DNA from: Leifsonia sp. AG29
GTDB taxonomy: Bacteria; Actinomycetota; Actinomycetes; Actinomycetales; Microbacteriaceae
NCBI RefSeq assembly: GCF_009765225.1
Contig: NZ_VMSF01000001.1
Span: 2,480,001 to 2,544,000, forward strand
Length of the DNA stretch: 64,000 nucleotides
Reading direction: 5' to 3'
Of this stretch, positions 31,459-41,810 are shown piece after piece (the first letter of the stretch is position 1; the number at the start of each line of letters is the position of its first letter). The notes beneath the pieces were generated by a model that saw only the letters and a program-made list of their open reading frames with translations, was not told the origin of the DNA and searched no databases. The position numbers and the translations under genes are program-made.

Positions 31459-32232
31459 TTATGCCTCAACTCCTGCTGCGGCCGGCGCGGTCTCGGCGGG
31501 AGCGTTGCCCCGGCCACCGCCGCGACGCGGACGGTCACGGTCGTTGCGCTCGCGCGACGGCTTCTGGTTGGCCTGCTCGCGAGCAAGCTCCTTGTTCGTG
31601 ATGTCGCCCTTGTAGATCCACACCTTGACACCGATGCGACCGAAGGTGGTCTTGGCCTCGTAGAAGCCGTAGTCGATGTTGGCGCGGAGCGTGTGCAGCG
31701 GCACACGACCCTCGCGGTAGAACTCGGAGCGGCTCATCTCGGCGCCGCCGAGGCGGCCCGACACCTGGATGCGGACACCCTTGGCGCCGGCGCGCTGAGC
31801 ACCCTGCAGGCCCTTGCGCATCGCGCGGCGGAAGGCCACGCGGGCGGAGAGCTGCTCGGCGATGCCCTGAGCGACGAGCTGGGCGTCGGCCTCGGGGTTC
31901 TTCACCTCGAGGATGTTCAGCTGGATCTGCTTGCCGGTGAGCTTCTCGAGGTCGGCGCGGATGCGCTCGGCCTCGGCGCCGCGACGACCGATCACGATGC
32001 CCGGGCGGGCGGTGTGGATGTCGACGCGGACACGGTCACGGGTGCGCTCGATCTCGATGCGCGAGACGCCCGCGCGGTCGAGCGAGGTCTGCAGCAGACG
32101 GCGGATCTTGACGTCCTCGGCGAGGTAGTCGCTGTAACGCTGACCCGGCTTGGTGCTGTCGGAGAACCACCGCGACACGTGGTCGGTGGTGATGCCCAGA
32201 CGGAAGCCGTACGGGTTGACTTTCTGGCCCAT
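31459..32232 (-). CDS. rpsC: 30S ribosomal protein S3
   Basis: The 257-residue S3 has [20 protein letters not shown], the KH-domain [20 protein letters not shown], and [20 protein letters not shown]. The last 45 residues form an Arg/Gly/Ala-rich tail common in actinobacteria. It forms the mRNA entry helicase with S4 and S5. Confidence 0.97.
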   Translation of the reverse strand: MGQKVNPYGFRLGITTDHVSRWFSDSTKPGQRYSDYLAEDVKIRRLLQTSLDRAGVSRIEIERTRDRVRVDIHTARPGIVIGRRGAEAERIRADLEKLTGKQIQLNILEVKNPEADAQLVAQGIAEQLSARVAFRRAMRKGLQGAQRAGAKGVRIQVSGRLGGAEMSRSEFYREGRVPLHTLRANIDYGFYEAKTTFGRIGVKVWIYKGDITNKELAREQANQKPSRERNDRDRPRRGGGRGNAPAETAPAAAGVEA

Positions 32233-32624
32233 TACTTGCTCGCCTTCTTCGTAGCGTTCGCAACCTCGGCCTCGTCCGGCGTCGCGAGGACGATCGTGAT
32301 GTGGCTGGTGCGCTTGTTGATGCGGAAGGCCCGGCCCTGCGCACGCGGCTGGAACCGCTTGAGGGTGGTCCCCTCGTCCACGAAGGCGCGGCTCACGTAC
32401 AGGTCCTGCTCGTCCAGGTAGGTGTTGCTCTGGTCGGCCTTGACGCGCGCGTTGGCGATCGCCGAGGCGACGAGCTTGTAGACCGGCTCGCTCGCGCTCT
32501 GGGGCGCGAACTTCAGGATGGCCAGTGCCTCCTGGGCCTGCTTGCCGCGGATCATGTTGACGACGCGACGGGCCTTCATGGGGGTGACGCGGATGTGACG
32601 CACGCGTGCGATCGACTCCACCAT
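32232..32624 (-). CDS. rplV: 50S ribosomal protein L22
   Basis: The 130-residue L22 has [20 protein letters not shown] and the tunnel loop region [20 protein letters not shown]. The macrolide-relevant loop looks intact. It shares a base with the rpsC start. Confidence 0.97.
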   Translation of the reverse strand: MVESIARVRHIRVTPMKARRVVNMIRGKQAQEALAILKFAPQSASEPVYKLVASAIANARVKADQSNTYLDEQDLYVSRAFVDEGTTLKRFQPRAQGRAFRINKRTSHITIVLATPDEAEVANATKKASK

Positions 32625-32648
32625 TTCTCTCCTCCTTACGTCACCGCG

Positions 32649-32930
32649 TTAGCGGCGACGACCCTTCTTGTCGTCCTTCACGTGACCACGGAAGGTGCGG
32701 GTGGGCGCGAACTCGCCGAGCTTGTGCCCGACCATCGTCTCGGTGACGAACACCGGGATGTGCTTGCGACCGTCGTGCACCGCGATGGTGTGGCCGAGCA
32801 TGGCCGGGACGATCATCGAGCGGCGCGACCACGTCTTGATGACGTTCTTGCTGTTGGCCTCGTTCGCGGCGACCACCTTGCGAAACAGGTGCTCGTCGAC
32901 GAAGGGGCCCTTCTTGAGACTGCGTGGCAT
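32649..32930 (-). CDS. rpsS: 30S ribosomal protein S19
   Basis: This 93-residue S19 reads [20 protein letters not shown] and later [20 protein letters not shown] and [20 protein letters not shown]. It pairs with S13 at the head of the small subunit. Confidence 0.97.
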   Translation of the reverse strand: MPRSLKKGPFVDEHLFRKVVAANEANSKNVIKTWSRRSMIVPAMLGHTIAVHDGRKHIPVFVTETMVGHKLGEFAPTRTFRGHVKDDKKGRRR

Positions 32931-32942
32931 CTTCTCGAACTC

Positions 32943-33782
32943 CTACTTGCGCTTCTTGCCGGCGTTCCGACGGCGGACGATGAGCTTGTCGCTTTCCTTG
33001 TTGGGGTGGCGCGTACGGCCTTCCTTCTGACCCCACGGGCTGACCGGGTGGCGACCACCGGAGGTCTTGCCCTCACCACCACCGTGCGGGTGGTCGATCG
33101 GGTTCATCGCGACACCGCGGACGGTCGGGCGGACGCCCTTCCAGCGGAGACGGCCGGCCTTGCCCCAGTTGATGTTCGACTGCTCGGCGTTGCCGACCTC
33201 GCCGATCGTGGCGCGGCAGCGGGCGTCGACGTTGCGGACCTCGCCCGAGGGGAGGCGCAGCTGGGCGTAGGGGCCGTCCTTGGCGACGAGACGGACCGAG
33301 GCGCCGGCGGAACGCGCGAGCTTCGCGCCTCCACCCGGCTTCAGCTCGATCGCGTGCACGACGGTACCGGTCGGGATGTTGCGCAGCGGCAGGTTGTTGC
33401 CCGGCTTGATGTCCGCGCCGGCGCCCGACTCGACGATGTCGCCCTGCTTGAGGCCCTGCGGCGCGAGGATGTAGCGCTTCGTGCCGTCCAGGAAGTGGAG
33501 GAGCGCGATGCGGGCCGTGCGGTTGGGGTCGTACTCGATGTGAGCGACCTTGGCGTTGACGCCGTCCTTGTCGTTGCGACGGAAGTCGATCACGCGGTAC
33601 TGGCGCTTGTGGCCACCACCGATGTGACGGGTCGTGATGCGGCCCTGGTTGTTGCGCCCACCGGTCTTCGACAGCGGACGGAGCAGCGACTTCTCCGGCG
33701 TGGACCGGGTGATCTCCGCGAAGTCGGCGACCGAGGAGCCGCGACGACCAGGGGTCGTGGGCTTGTAGTTACGAATAGCCAT
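32943..33782 (-). CDS. rplB: 50S ribosomal protein L2
   Basis: The 279-residue L2 contains [40 protein letters not shown] and the peptidyl-transferase-proximal [20 protein letters not shown] with the conserved His. It is complete. Confidence 0.97.
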   Translation of the reverse strand: MAIRNYKPTTPGRRGSSVADFAEITRSTPEKSLLRPLSKTGGRNNQGRITTRHIGGGHKRQYRVIDFRRNDKDGVNAKVAHIEYDPNRTARIALLHFLDGTKRYILAPQGLKQGDIVESGAGADIKPGNNLPLRNIPTGTVVHAIELKPGGGAKLARSAGASVRLVAKDGPYAQLRLPSGEVRNVDARCRATIGEVGNAEQSNINWGKAGRLRWKGVRPTVRGVAMNPIDHPHGGGEGKTSGGRHPVSPWGQKEGRTRHPNKESDKLIVRRRNAGKKRK

Positions 33783-33806
33783 GTCTGTCTTCCTCTAGTC
33801 CTTCGC

Positions 33807-34103
33807 TCAGCCGACGGCCGTGAAGATGTCGATGGAACCGGACTTCAGCGTGACGATGGCGCGCTTGGTGTCCTTGCGCTTGCCGGTGCCGAAGCGGGTG
33901 CGGCGGGTCTTGCCCTGACGGTTCAGGGTGTTCACCGACGCGACCTCGACCTTGAAGATCGACTCGATGGCGAGCTTGATCTCGGTCTTGTTGGAACGCG
34001 GGTCGACGACGAAGGTGTACTTGCCCTCGTCGATCAGGCCGTAGCTCTTCTCGGAGACGACCGGGGCGATGATGACGTCGCGGGGGTCCTTGTTGACGGC
34101 CAT
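33807..34103 (-). CDS. rplW: 50S ribosomal protein L23
   Basis: This 98-residue tunnel-exit protein shows [20 protein letters not shown] and [20 protein letters not shown], the latter next to the trigger-factor docking site. It overlaps rplD by one base. Confidence 0.96.
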   Translation of the reverse strand: MAVNKDPRDVIIAPVVSEKSYGLIDEGKYTFVVDPRSNKTEIKLAIESIFKVEVASVNTLNRQGKTRRTRFGTGKRKDTKRAIVTLKSGSIDIFTAVG

Positions 34104-34753
34104 TACGCGTTCACCTCTTCCTTCTTGGTCTTGGCGGCGATGAAGCCTTCGAGAGCGGCCTGCGAGAAGACGATGTCGTCGCTCACCAGGACGTCGTAGG
34201 CGTTCAGCTGGTCGTAGGTCAGCACGTGCACCGTCGGGATGTTGCGGACGCTCTTGAACGCCAGCTCGTCGTCACGCTCGATCACGACGAGGACGTGCTT
34301 GGAGGTCGCGATGCCCGAGAGCAGCTCGACGACGGCCTTGGTCGAGGGCGCGTCACCCGAGGTGAACGCCTGGACGGCGTGGATCCGGCTGCCGCGGGCG
34401 CGGTCCGAGAGAGCGCCGAGCAGAGCCGCGGCGATCATCTTCTTGGGGGTGCGCTGCGCGTAGTCGCGGGGCGTCGGTCCGTGGACGATGCCACCACCGG
34501 TCATCTGAGGGGCGCGGATGGAACCCTGACGGGCGCGGCCGGTGCCCTTCTGCTTGAACGGCTTGCGGCCGGCGCCGGAGACCTCGCCGCGGCCCTTCAC
34601 CTTGTGCGTGCCCTGGCGGGCGGCAGCGAGCTGCGCGGTGACGACCTGGTGGATCAGCGGGATGTTGGTCTGAACGTCGAACAGGGCCTCGGGAAGCTCG
34701 ATGGAGCCGGCCTTCTTGCCCTTCAGGTCGACGACGTCAATCGAGGTAGCCAT
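34103..34753 (-). CDS. rplD: 50S ribosomal protein L4
   Basis: The 216-residue L4 has the tunnel loop [20 protein letters not shown] preceded by [14 protein letters not shown], and [20 protein letters not shown] in the globular part. In E. coli L4 represses the S10 operon through its leader; whether it does so here is not known. Confidence 0.97.
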   Translation of the reverse strand: MATSIDVVDLKGKKAGSIELPEALFDVQTNIPLIHQVVTAQLAAARQGTHKVKGRGEVSGAGRKPFKQKGTGRARQGSIRAPQMTGGGIVHGPTPRDYAQRTPKKMIAAALLGALSDRARGSRIHAVQAFTSGDAPSTKAVVELLSGIATSKHVLVVIERDDELAFKSVRNIPTVHVLTYDQLNAYDVLVSDDIVFSQAALEGFIAAKTKKEEVNA

Positions 34754-34757
34754 GCGA

Positions 34758-35417
34758 CTAGGCCCCCTTCACTGCGTTGCGGACGAAAACGATGCGGCCA
34801 CGGGCACCGGGGACGGCTCCCTTGACCAGCAGCAGGCCCTTCTCGGCGTCGACGGCCTGGACCTTGAGGTTCAGGACTGTGACGCGCTCGCCACCCATGC
34901 GACCGGCCATGCGCATGCCCTTGAAGACACGGCTCGGGGTCGAGGAGGCGCCGATGGAGCCCGGCTTGCGGTGGTTGCGGTGCGCACCGTGCGAGGCGGA
35001 GACACCCTGGAAGTTGTGGCGCTTCATCACACCGGCGAAGCCCTTGCCCTTGGAGGTGCCGACGACGTCGACCAGCTGGCCGGCCTCGAAGGTTCCGTCG
35101 ACGGTCAGCTCCTGGCCGGCCGCGTACTCGGCGGCGTCGGCGGTGCGGACCTCGGTGAGGTGACGGCGCGGGGTCACGCCGGCCTTGTCGAAGTGACCGG
35201 CGGAGGGCTTGTTCACCTTGCGCGGGTCGATCTGGCCGTACGCGATCTGGACGGCGTTGTAGCCGTCGACCTCGGGGGTGCGGACCTGGGTCACGACGTT
35301 CGGCGTGATCTCGATGACGGTCACGGGGATGAGCTTGTTGTTCTCGTCCCAGACCTGGGTCATGCCGAGCTTCTTGCCGAGGAGGCCGCGCGAAGTCTTG
35401 GTCTCGTTGTTGGACAT
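34758..35417 (-). CDS. rplC: 50S ribosomal protein L3
   Basis: This 219-residue L3 has [20 protein letters not shown], the family signature [20 protein letters not shown] and [20 protein letters not shown]. It is complete and of usual length. Confidence 0.97.
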   Translation of the reverse strand: MSNNETKTSRGLLGKKLGMTQVWDENNKLIPVTVIEITPNVVTQVRTPEVDGYNAVQIAYGQIDPRKVNKPSAGHFDKAGVTPRRHLTEVRTADAAEYAAGQELTVDGTFEAGQLVDVVGTSKGKGFAGVMKRHNFQGVSASHGAHRNHRKPGSIGASSTPSRVFKGMRMAGRMGGERVTVLNLKVQAVDAEKGLLLVKGAVPGARGRIVFVRNAVKGA

Positions 35418-35431
35418 GGTGGCACTCCCCC

Positions 35432-35740
35432 TTACAGCTTGATCTCGATGTTGACGTCGGCGGGCAGGTCGAGACGCATGAGCGAGTCGACGGCCTTCGG
35501 CGTCGGGTCGATGATGTCGATCAGCCGCTTGTGCGTGCGCATCTCGAAGTGCTCGCGGCTGTCCTTGTACTTGTGGGGCGAACGGATGACGACCACCACG
35601 TTCTTCTCGGTGGGAAGCGGCACCGGGCCGACGACGGTCGCGCCTGCACGGGTCACCGTGTCGACGATCTTGCGCGCCGAGGTGTCGATGACCTCGTGGT
35701 CATACGACTTAAGCCGAATGCGGATCTTCTGTCCCGCCAT
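35432..35740 (-). CDS. rpsJ: 30S ribosomal protein S10 (NusE)
   Basis: The 102-residue S10 reads [40 protein letters not shown] and [20 protein letters not shown]. Besides its ribosomal role it pairs with NusB in antitermination. It is the first gene of the S10-spc cluster; a leader of about 330 nt with two inverted repeats precedes it. Confidence 0.97.
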   Translation of the reverse strand: MAGQKIRIRLKSYDHEVIDTSARKIVDTVTRAGATVVGPVPLPTEKNVVVVIRSPHKYKDSREHFEMRTHKRLIDIIDPTPKAVDSLMRLDLPADVNIEIKL

Positions 35741-35774
35741 GTCTGACTCTCTCTCTTGTTATGGCGTCTTACGC

Positions 35775-35796
35775 TGCGGGCTCCGAGGAGCCCGCA
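35775..35796 (-). promoter_or_regulatory. Hairpin in the S10 leader, 35 nt before rpsJ
   Basis: TGCGGGCTCC and GGAGCCCGCA form an inverted repeat with a 2-nt centre, so the real stem is about 8 bp with a small loop. It may be an attenuator or an L4-type control element. Confidence 0.5.
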
Positions 35797-36006
35797 TCGC
35801 ATTGGACGCGGTGCGACGTACGCGTGGGGAACGCCACTATTCTTCTGTCAACTCTCCGACCCCCGCGGCCGGGCGTGTCTCCTGGTCGGGGCCACGATGG
35901 GCACAGAGCTATCCCTGCTTCATCGTGATCGTCGATTGAGCTTTGTCCTGCTGCCTGCGGCCTAACCTCGTCCCGGTGTGCTCGGTGGCACTCACGGTGG
36001 GCTATG

Positions 36007-36021
36007 CACTGCCTGGCAGTG
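36007..36021. promoter_or_regulatory. Palindrome in the S10 upstream region
   Basis: CACTGCC-T-GGCAGTG, 7-bp arms around one base, about 50 bp downstream of the candidate rpsJ promoter. It could be a protein-binding site or an RNA hairpin. Confidence 0.35.
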
Positions 36022-36073
36022 ATCCGGTCTGAGCACACGTCAGCGCGCTCGTTCCGAAATGTTGAACCAGACA

Positions 36074-36102
36074 AGTTTGCCAGATCGCGGCCATTGCTGC
36101 AA
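36074..36102 (-). promoter_or_regulatory. Candidate promoter of the S10 operon
   Basis: On the minus strand TTGCAG (36097-36102), a 17-bp spacer and CAAACT (36074-36079) preceded by TGG, similar to an extended -10. The upstream terminator at 36167-36204 isolates it from the previous gene. Confidence 0.5.
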
Positions 36103-36166
36103 CCCGGGCGTGTCGCGGTGGCGTGTCGCGCGCTGCGGGGCGTGTGCTGCGCGTCTGCGGCGCGGC

Positions 36167-36204
36167 GGGACAGCCGCTGCGCGGCGCCGCACAGCGGCTG
36201 TCCC
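36167..36204 (-). terminator. Terminator after the DUF559-like pseudogene
   Basis: Perfect 13-bp arms (GGGACAGCCGCTG / CAGCGGCTGTCCC) enclose a 12-nt loop that is itself mostly self-complementary. The distal arm reaches into the stop codon of the pseudogene. Confidence 0.65.
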
Positions 36205-37188
36205 TAGACGGAGCAGACGGTCCGCGAAGCGGTGCGATCGCGCGGTACCCCCGCCTCCTCGAGCACCGCACCCAGCCTCCCTGGGTCGGAGGCGATCGCC
36301 CACCGCCAACGCACCACCCGCCATCCGAGCGCTCGGAGGCGGTCCTCCCTCACCTTCTCGTCGAGGACCACGCGGTCCGCCGAGCGGCCCGCGCGCATCG
36401 CCGAGTCGAGGTACTTCACGTCCCCGTCGGCCTCGCCGATCACGCGGGCCTCTGGCCACGCGAAGTCGACGACGCCGATCAAGCCGTTCCCGTCAGAGAA
36501 CGGAAGCTGCAGGGCCGGCTGCGGGACACCGGCCGCGTGCATGCTCACCCGGCTCACGGACTCGAGCGGGGAGTCGGCGCGCCCATCCGCGAAGCCGATC
36601 ACGTCCAGCGCGCGACGGTGGCCCCGCATCGGCAGCGCCCGACGGAACGCGGCCATCAGGTCTTCGCGCCCCGCTCCCCCGGTCGCCGATCGACGCCCCC
36701 TGCCGGCATGCAGATGATGGTCGGCCAAGGGGCACGATCTGCGCCCGGGGCGCGATCGCCGCGAGATCGACGATGGTGCGTGCGACGGATGTGCAACGCA
36801 GACCCGCGACCTCCGCAACGTCCTCCGCGCGTACTTGGGTCGAATGCGCGACGACCTGGCGGGCGGATCTGCCGCCGCTCGTTCGACCGACACTGACGTG
36901 GATCCGCTCCGGGAACGGCCCGACGATCGGCAGCCCGTGCACGATCGCCGCGGACCAGTGCGAGAACGTCGGCGTCCGCGAACGCGTTGCGGCGAACGCT
37001 CGCAGGCGCAGGAGGTGGCGGCCCCGGTGGTCGAGGAGATCCCAATCGGCACGCGAGGCGTAGGCGCCGTGGCCGATGCGGACCTCGGTTCCCGCGAGCA
37101 CCGACCGGGCGTGCTGGCGGCGGGTCTCCACGCGGTCAGGGAGGTCGCGCACGAGGACGAACGGGGGAAGCGGCGGGTCTGTTTCCAT
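36204..37188 (-). pseudogene. Frameshifted DUF559/Vsr-like endonuclease-domain protein
   Basis: Two overlapping frames join into one protein of about 327 residues. The upstream frame starts at ATG 37188 (METDPPLPPFVLVRDLPDRV) and runs to IVDLAAIAPRAQIVPL. The downstream frame continues with ADHHLHAG and carries GVVDFAWPEARVIGEADGDV, then VREDRLRALGWRVVRWRW, which resembles the DUF559/Vsr-like nuclease core. The switch falls at a GGGG run (36729-36732); one base fewer restores the frame. The N-terminal half resembles the AbiEi-like winged-helix part often joined to DUF559 in actinobacteria. TAGACC lies 7 nt before the ATG. It could be a true pseudogene, a phase-variable gene or a sequencing error. 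It sits alone between the S10 and str operons. Confidence 0.75.
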
Positions 37189-37360
37189 GCCTCCCGGTCT
37201 ATGGGCACCGACGATGCCGAGGCGGCGGCCACCGAGATCAGGGGGAGGCGGAGCTCCGTTCCGGGCTGTGGACAACGTCGGCTGCGCTCGTGACTGCAGC
37301 CTCGTGGGACGCCTGCGGTCCGGCGCCGCGGCGCACCTGCCCCGCCGCAGCGCAGACCCG

Positions 37361-37436
37361 CGGGGAGGGAGGCGGGGAGGCGCACCGCGGACCTGCGGGG
37401 AGGAAGGCGGGGAGGGAGGCGGGGAGGCGCACCGCG
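37361..37436. repeat. Two copies of a 29-bp G-rich direct repeat
   Basis: Positions 37361-37389 and 37408-37436 are identical and start with CGGGGAGGGAGGCGGGGAGG. The period is 47 bp. Between them lies a further partial GGGGAGG-rich unit. The strand asymmetry and GGGG runs make quadruplex formation possible. Confidence 0.85.
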
Positions 37437-37454
37437 CCGACGCAGGGCAAAGAG

Positions 37455-37485
37455 GAGCGGGGCCGGCGTGCTGCCGGCCCCGCTC
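37455..37485. terminator. Strong hairpin in the tuf downstream region
   Basis: A perfect 13-bp stem (GAGCGGGGCCGGC / GCCGGCCCCGCTC) has a GTGCT loop. No T-run follows on either strand. It may be a back-up terminator behind tuf. Confidence 0.5.
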
Positions 37486-37509
37486 GAGTGGCGCCTCGCG
37501 CCGCCACTC
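37486..37509. other. Second hairpin directly abutting the first
   Basis: GAGTGGCG and CGCCACTC form an 8-bp stem with an 8-nt loop, starting at the base after the preceding hairpin ends. The two form a tandem structure. Confidence 0.45.
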
Positions 37510-37728
37510 TGGTGAATGATCCAAGACCGCTGTTACGCGGTTCCCGAACTTCCGTCGAGAGTTCCGGTCAGCGGCTTGGGCTGGTTTGCGAGGCTCTGGG
37601 TATCCATAGGCACTCCCTTCGTCGACGGAACCGTCCGGATGAAACGGTGCGTCAATTCTGCGACGGGTGCCGGGCGAGGTAAACCCTTGGTGAACGATTC
37701 CCAGGAACACGCCGTCTCCGGACGACGA

Positions 37729-37760
37729 AAAAGGGCCGGGCCCGAAGGCCCGACCCTTTC
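37729..37760 (-). terminator. tuf: Rho-independent terminator of tuf
   Basis: On the minus strand AAAGGGTCGGGCC-TTCG-GGCCCGGCCCTTT has one mismatch and is followed by further T residues. It is a UUCG-capped classic terminator 19 bp past the tuf stop. Confidence 0.9.
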
Positions 37761-37778
37761 CGAGTCAGTCGCGAGGAC

Positions 37779-38972
37779 TTACTTGATGATCTTCGTCACC
37801 GTACCGGCGCCCACGGTGCGGCCACCCTCACGGATGGCGAAGCCGAGGCCCTCCTCCATGGCGATCGGCTGGATCAGCTCGACCGACATGTCGGTGGTGT
37901 CGCCGGGCATGACCATCTCGGTGCCCTCGGGCAGCGAGATGACGCCGGTGACGTCGGTGGTCCGGAAGTAGAACTGCGGACGGTAGTTCGTGTAGAAGGG
38001 GTTGTGACGGCCGCCCTCGTCCTTCGAGAGGATGTAGGCAGTGCCCTCGAAGTTGGTGTGCGGCGTGACCGAACCCGGCTTCGCGACGACCTGGCCGCGC
38101 TCCACGTCCTCGCGCTTGGTGCCGCGGAGGAGCAGACCACAGTTCTCGCCGGCCCAGGCCTCGTCGAGCTGCTTGTGGAACATCTCGATACCGGTGACCG
38201 TGGTCTTCTGCGTCGGGCGGATGCCGACGATCTCGACCTCGGAGTTGATGGCGAGGGTGCCGCGCTCGGCGCGACCGGTGACGACCGTGCCACGACCGGT
38301 GATCGTGAAGACGTCCTCGATCGGCATGAGGAACGGCTTGTCCTTGTCGCGCACCGGGTCCGGGATGGACTCGTCCACGGCCTCCATGAGGTCGAGGATG
38401 CTCTGGGTCCACTTCTCGTCGCCCTCGAGAGCCTTGAGGCCCGAGACGCGCACCACCGGAGCGTTGTCGCCGTCGAAGTCCTGGCTGGAGAGCAGCTCGC
38501 GGACCTCGAGCTCGACGAGCTCCAGGATCTCCTCGTCGTCGACCATGTCGGCCTTGTTCAGCGCGACGAGCAGGTAGGGGACGCCGACCTGCTTGGCGAG
38601 CAGGACGTGCTCACGGGTCTGAGCCATCGGGCCGTCGGTGGCGGCGACCACGAGGATCGCGCCGTCCATCTGAGCGGCACCGGTGATCATGTTCTTGATG
38701 TAGTCGGCGTGACCCGGGGCGTCAACGTGCGCGTAGTGGCGCTTCGGCGTCTCGTACTCGACGTGCGAGATGTTGATCGTGATACCACGCTGACGCTCTT
38801 CCGGAGCCGAGTCGATCGAAGCGAAGTCACGCTGCACGTTGGTCGCCGACGGGTACTTGTCAGCAAGCACCTTGGAGATCGCCGCGGTGAGCGTCGTCTT
38901 GCCGTGGTCGACGTGACCGATGGTTCCGATGTTGACGTGCGGCTTAGTCCGCTCGAACTTGGCCTTAGCCAC
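37779..38972 (-). CDS. tuf: Elongation factor Tu
   Basis: This 397-residue GTPase delivers aminoacyl-tRNA. [20 protein letters not shown] is the P-loop, then [20 protein letters not shown] and [12 protein letters not shown] as G4. Domains II and III follow, with [20 protein letters not shown] and the C-terminal [14 protein letters not shown]. The elfamycin-contact regions show nothing odd. It follows fusA after a 132-bp spacer with its own possible promoter, as the distal gene of the str operon. Confidence 0.98.
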   Translation of the reverse strand: MAKAKFERTKPHVNIGTIGHVDHGKTTLTAAISKVLADKYPSATNVQRDFASIDSAPEERQRGITINISHVEYETPKRHYAHVDAPGHADYIKNMITGAAQMDGAILVVAATDGPMAQTREHVLLAKQVGVPYLLVALNKADMVDDEEILELVELEVRELLSSQDFDGDNAPVVRVSGLKALEGDEKWTQSILDLMEAVDESIPDPVRDKDKPFLMPIEDVFTITGRGTVVTGRAERGTLAINSEVEIVGIRPTQKTTVTGIEMFHKQLDEAWAGENCGLLLRGTKREDVERGQVVAKPGSVTPHTNFEGTAYILSKDEGGRHNPFYTNYRPQFYFRTTDVTGVISLPEGTEMVMPGDTTDMSVELIQPIAMEEGLGFAIREGGRTVGAGTVTKIIK

Positions 38973-39051
38973 TGTGGGTCCTCCTCAGGACTCTCGTGCA
39001 GATCCCCCGGTCGACGGATTTCGACCGGCGGATCTACGGGATTGGTTTCTT

Positions 39052-39057
39052 ATGTTA
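39052..39057 (-). promoter_or_regulatory. Possible -10 of an internal tuf promoter
   Basis: TAACAT on the minus strand, about 80 nt before the tuf ATG. No good -35 is present. A 7-bp hairpin (CGGTCGA / TCGACCG, around 39008-39027) lies in the leader. Confidence 0.35.
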
Positions 39058-39104
39058 CGGGATGTTGCCCGAGCTTCAGGACAGTGGAGTCCCAGCGACC
39101 GAGG

Positions 39105-41219
39105 TCACTCGCCCTTGCTCTTCTGGACGATCTCGTCGGCCACAGCCTTCGGGACCTCCGCGTAGCTGTCGAACTGCATCGAGTACACGGCGCGGCCCGA
39201 GGTCTTCGAGCGCAGGTCGCCGATGTAGCCGAACATCTCCGACAGCGGGACGTTGGCGCGCACCACCTTGACACCGCTGGCGTCCTCCATGGACTGGATC
39301 TGCCCGCGGCGGGAGTTCAGGTCGCCGATGACGTCGCCCATGTACTCCTCCGGCGTACGGACCTCGACCGCCATGAGCGGCTCGAGGAGCACCGGGTTCG
39401 CCTTCCGAGCGGCCTCCTTGTAGGCCATCGAGCCGGCGATCTTGAACGCCATCTCCGAGGAGTCGACGTCGTGCGCTGCACCGTCGACGAGCGTCGCCTT
39501 GACGCCCACCGTCGGGAAGCCGGCGAGCACGCCGACCTGCATCGCGTCCTGGATGCCCGCGTCGACCGAGGGGATGTACTCGCGCGGGACGCGACCGCCG
39601 GTGACGGCGTTCACGAACTCGTACGAGGTCTCCGGGGTCACCTCGAGCGGCTCCAGGGTGATCTGCACCTTGGCGAACTGACCGGAACCACCGGTCTGCT
39701 TCTTGTGGGTGTAGTCGTACTTCTCCACCGTGCGGCGGATGGTCTCGCGGTAGGCCACCTGGGGCTTGCCGACGTTCGCCTCCACGTTGAACTCGCGCTT
39801 CATGCGGTCGACGAGGATGTCGAGGTGGAGCTCGCCCATGCCCTTGATGACCGTCTGACCGGTCTCCTGGTTCTGCTCGGTGCGGAAGGTCGGGTCCTCC
39901 TCGGCGAGCTTCTGGATGGCGGTGCCGAGCTTCTCCTGGTCGGCCTTCGTCTTCGGCTCGATGGCGACCTCGATCACCGGCTCCGGGAAGGTCATCGACT
40001 CGAGGACGACCTCGTTGGCCGGGTCGCACAGGGTGTCACCGGTGGTGGTGTCCTTGAGGCCGATCACCGCGTAGATGTTGCCGGCGGTGACGAAGTCGAC
40101 CGGGTTCTCCTTGTTGGCGTGCATCTGGAAGATCTTGCCGATGCGCTCCTTCTTGCCCTTGGTCGAGTTGATGACCTGGGCGCCGGAGTCGACGCGGCCC
40201 GAGTAGACGCGCACGTAGGTGAGGCGGCCGAAGAACGGGTGGACGGCGACCTTGAACGCGAGAGCCGAGAACGGCTCGGTCGCGTCGGCGTGACGCTCGA
40301 TAGTCTTCTCCGGGTCGCGGGCGTCGTGACCCTGGATGGCGGGCACGTCGATCGGCGCGGGGAGGTAGTCGATGACCGCGTCGAGCATCGGCTGGACACC
40401 GCGGTTCTTGAACGCCGAGCCGCAGAGGACCGGGTAGATCTCGTTGTTCACGGTGAGCTTGCGGATGGCCGCCTTGATCTCCGGGACGGTGATCTCCTCG
40501 CCGCCGAAGAACTTCTCGAGCAGCGCGTCGTCGGTCTCGGCGACGGTCTCGACGAGCTTCGCGCGGTACTCCTCGGCCTTGGCCTGGAGGTCGGCCGGGA
40601 TCTCCTGGATCTCGTACTTGGCGCCCATGGTGACATCACCCTTGGCGTCGCCCGGCCAGACCAGCGCACGCATCTCGACCAGGTCGACGACGCCGATGAA
40701 GTCGGACTCGGAACCGATCGGGAGCTGCATGACCAGCGGCTTGGCGCCGAGGCGGGAGATGATGGTGTCGACCGTGAAGTAGAAGTCGGCGCCGAGCTTG
40801 TCCATCTTGTTGACGAAGCAGATGCGCGGGACGTTGTACTTGTCGGCCTGGCGCCACACGGTCTCCGACTGGGGCTCCACGCCCTCCTTCGCGTCGAACA
40901 CCGCGACCGCGCCGTCGAGCACGCGGAGCGAGCGCTCCACCTCGACGGTGAAGTCGACGTGACCGGGCGTGTCGATGATGTTGATCTGGTTCTTGTTCCA
41001 GAAGCAGGTCACGGCGGCCGACGTGATCGTGATGCCGCGCTCCTTCTCCTGCTCCATCCAGTCGGTGGTCGAGGCGCCGTCGTGCGTCTCACCGATCTTG
41101 TGGTTGACGCCCGTGTAGAACAGGATGCGCTCGGTCGTGGTGGTCTTGCCGGCATCGATGTGGGCCATGATGCCGATGTTGCGGACCTTCTTCAGGTCGG
41201 TGAGCACGTCCTGTGCCAC
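39105..41219 (-). CDS. fusA: Elongation factor G
   Basis: The 704-residue translocase GTPase has [20 protein letters not shown] (P-loop), [20 protein letters not shown] (switch region), [20 protein letters not shown] and [13 protein letters not shown]. Domains II-V follow through MELHLDIL-type [20 protein letters not shown] and the C-terminal [16 protein letters not shown] 41219 is preceded by GGAGG. Third gene of the str operon. Confidence 0.98.
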   Translation of the reverse strand: MAQDVLTDLKKVRNIGIMAHIDAGKTTTTERILFYTGVNHKIGETHDGASTTDWMEQEKERGITITSAAVTCFWNKNQINIIDTPGHVDFTVEVERSLRVLDGAVAVFDAKEGVEPQSETVWRQADKYNVPRICFVNKMDKLGADFYFTVDTIISRLGAKPLVMQLPIGSESDFIGVVDLVEMRALVWPGDAKGDVTMGAKYEIQEIPADLQAKAEEYRAKLVETVAETDDALLEKFFGGEEITVPEIKAAIRKLTVNNEIYPVLCGSAFKNRGVQPMLDAVIDYLPAPIDVPAIQGHDARDPEKTIERHADATEPFSALAFKVAVHPFFGRLTYVRVYSGRVDSGAQVINSTKGKKERIGKIFQMHANKENPVDFVTAGNIYAVIGLKDTTTGDTLCDPANEVVLESMTFPEPVIEVAIEPKTKADQEKLGTAIQKLAEEDPTFRTEQNQETGQTVIKGMGELHLDILVDRMKREFNVEANVGKPQVAYRETIRRTVEKYDYTHKKQTGGSGQFAKVQITLEPLEVTPETSYEFVNAVTGGRVPREYIPSVDAGIQDAMQVGVLAGFPTVGVKATLVDGAAHDVDSSEMAFKIAGSMAYKEAARKANPVLLEPLMAVEVRTPEEYMGDVIGDLNSRRGQIQSMEDASGVKVVRANVPLSEMFGYIGDLRSKTSGRAVYSMQFDSYAEVPKAVADEIVQKSKGE

Positions 41220-41254
41220 AGGGTTCCTCCGAAAAGTTGAAAAGTGGAAGGGGT

Positions 41255-41330
41255 GCCGTCCGGGCGGGCACTCCCGAGGAGTGCAACGCCCGGACGGCCG
41301 GCTGTGTTTCCCGGGACCGGGATCACAGCC
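41255..41330 (-). other. Two back-to-back hairpins in the rpsG-fusA spacer
   Basis: The larger one pairs 41255-41266 with 41287-41298 (12 bp) and continues with GCACTCC / GGAGTGC. The smaller one pairs GGCTGTG (41300-41306) with CACAGCC (41324-41330) plus CCCGG / CCGGG inside. Downstream on the minus strand two TTTT runs occur before the fusA Shine-Dalgarno site. They may act as an attenuator or an RNase site. Confidence 0.55.
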
Positions 41331-41339
41331 ATGCTGTGG

Positions 41340-41810
41340 TTACCAGCGGTAGTGGGCGAAGGCCTTGTTCGACTCGGCCATCTTGTGCGTGTCCTCGCGG
41401 CGCTTGACAGCGGCGCCGAGGCCGTTCGAAGCGTCGAGGATCTCGTTGGTGAGGCGCTCGGTCATCGTCTTCTCGCGACGGCCCTTGGCGTAGCTGGTGA
41501 GCCAGCGGAGCGCGAGCGTGTTGGCGCGGTGCGGCTTGACCTCGACCGGCACCTGGTAGGTCGAGCCACCGACGCGGCGGCTGCGGACCTCGAGGGTCGG
41601 CCGGATGTTGTCGAGCGCCTTCTTGAGCGTGGTGACCGCGTCCTGGCCGGACTTGGTGGCGACACCCTCGAGCGCGTCGTAGACGATGCGCTCGGCGAGG
41701 CCCTTCTTGCCGTCGAGGAGGATCTTGTTGACCAGCTGGCTGACGACCGGGGAGCCGTAGACCGGGTCGGCGACGACGGGGCGCTTGGGAGCGGGACCCT
41801 TGCGAGGCAT
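41340..41810 (-). CDS. rpsG: 30S ribosomal protein S7
   Basis: The 156-residue S7 reads [20 protein letters not shown] and contains [20 protein letters not shown] and [20 protein letters not shown]. It nucleates the 30S head. It overlaps rpsL by one base. Confidence 0.97.
   Translation of the reverse strand: MPRKGPAPKRPVVADPVYGSPVVSQLVNKILLDGKKGLAERIVYDALEGVATKSGQDAVTTLKKALDNIRPTLEVRSRRVGGSTYQVPVEVKPHRANTLALRWLTSYAKGRREKTMTERLTNEILDASNGLGAAVKRREDTHKMAESNKAFAHYRW

Larger units (their letters stand above)
35741..36166. other. Upstream region of the S10 operon
   Basis: These 426 bp contain no credible gene. I see a 10-bp hairpin near rpsJ, a 15-bp palindrome at 36007-36021 and a candidate promoter at 36074-36102. 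A TTGACA on the minus strand (35846-35851) has no matching -10. Confidence 0.6.
37189..37778. other. Gene-free spacer between the DUF559-like pseudogene and tuf
   Basis: 590 bp without a credible gene. It contains a G-rich direct repeat (37361-37436), two adjacent strong hairpins (37455-37509) and the tuf terminator. The stretch 37510-37728 shows no element I can name. Confidence 0.6.

Noticed and set aside
38004-41240. Plus-strand open frame of over 1000 codons opposite tuf and fusA
   Set aside because: It is exactly antisense to two of the most conserved genes known, its composition (Asp, Arg, Leu, Val) is what the reverse frame of high-GC coding DNA gives, and it has no start signal.
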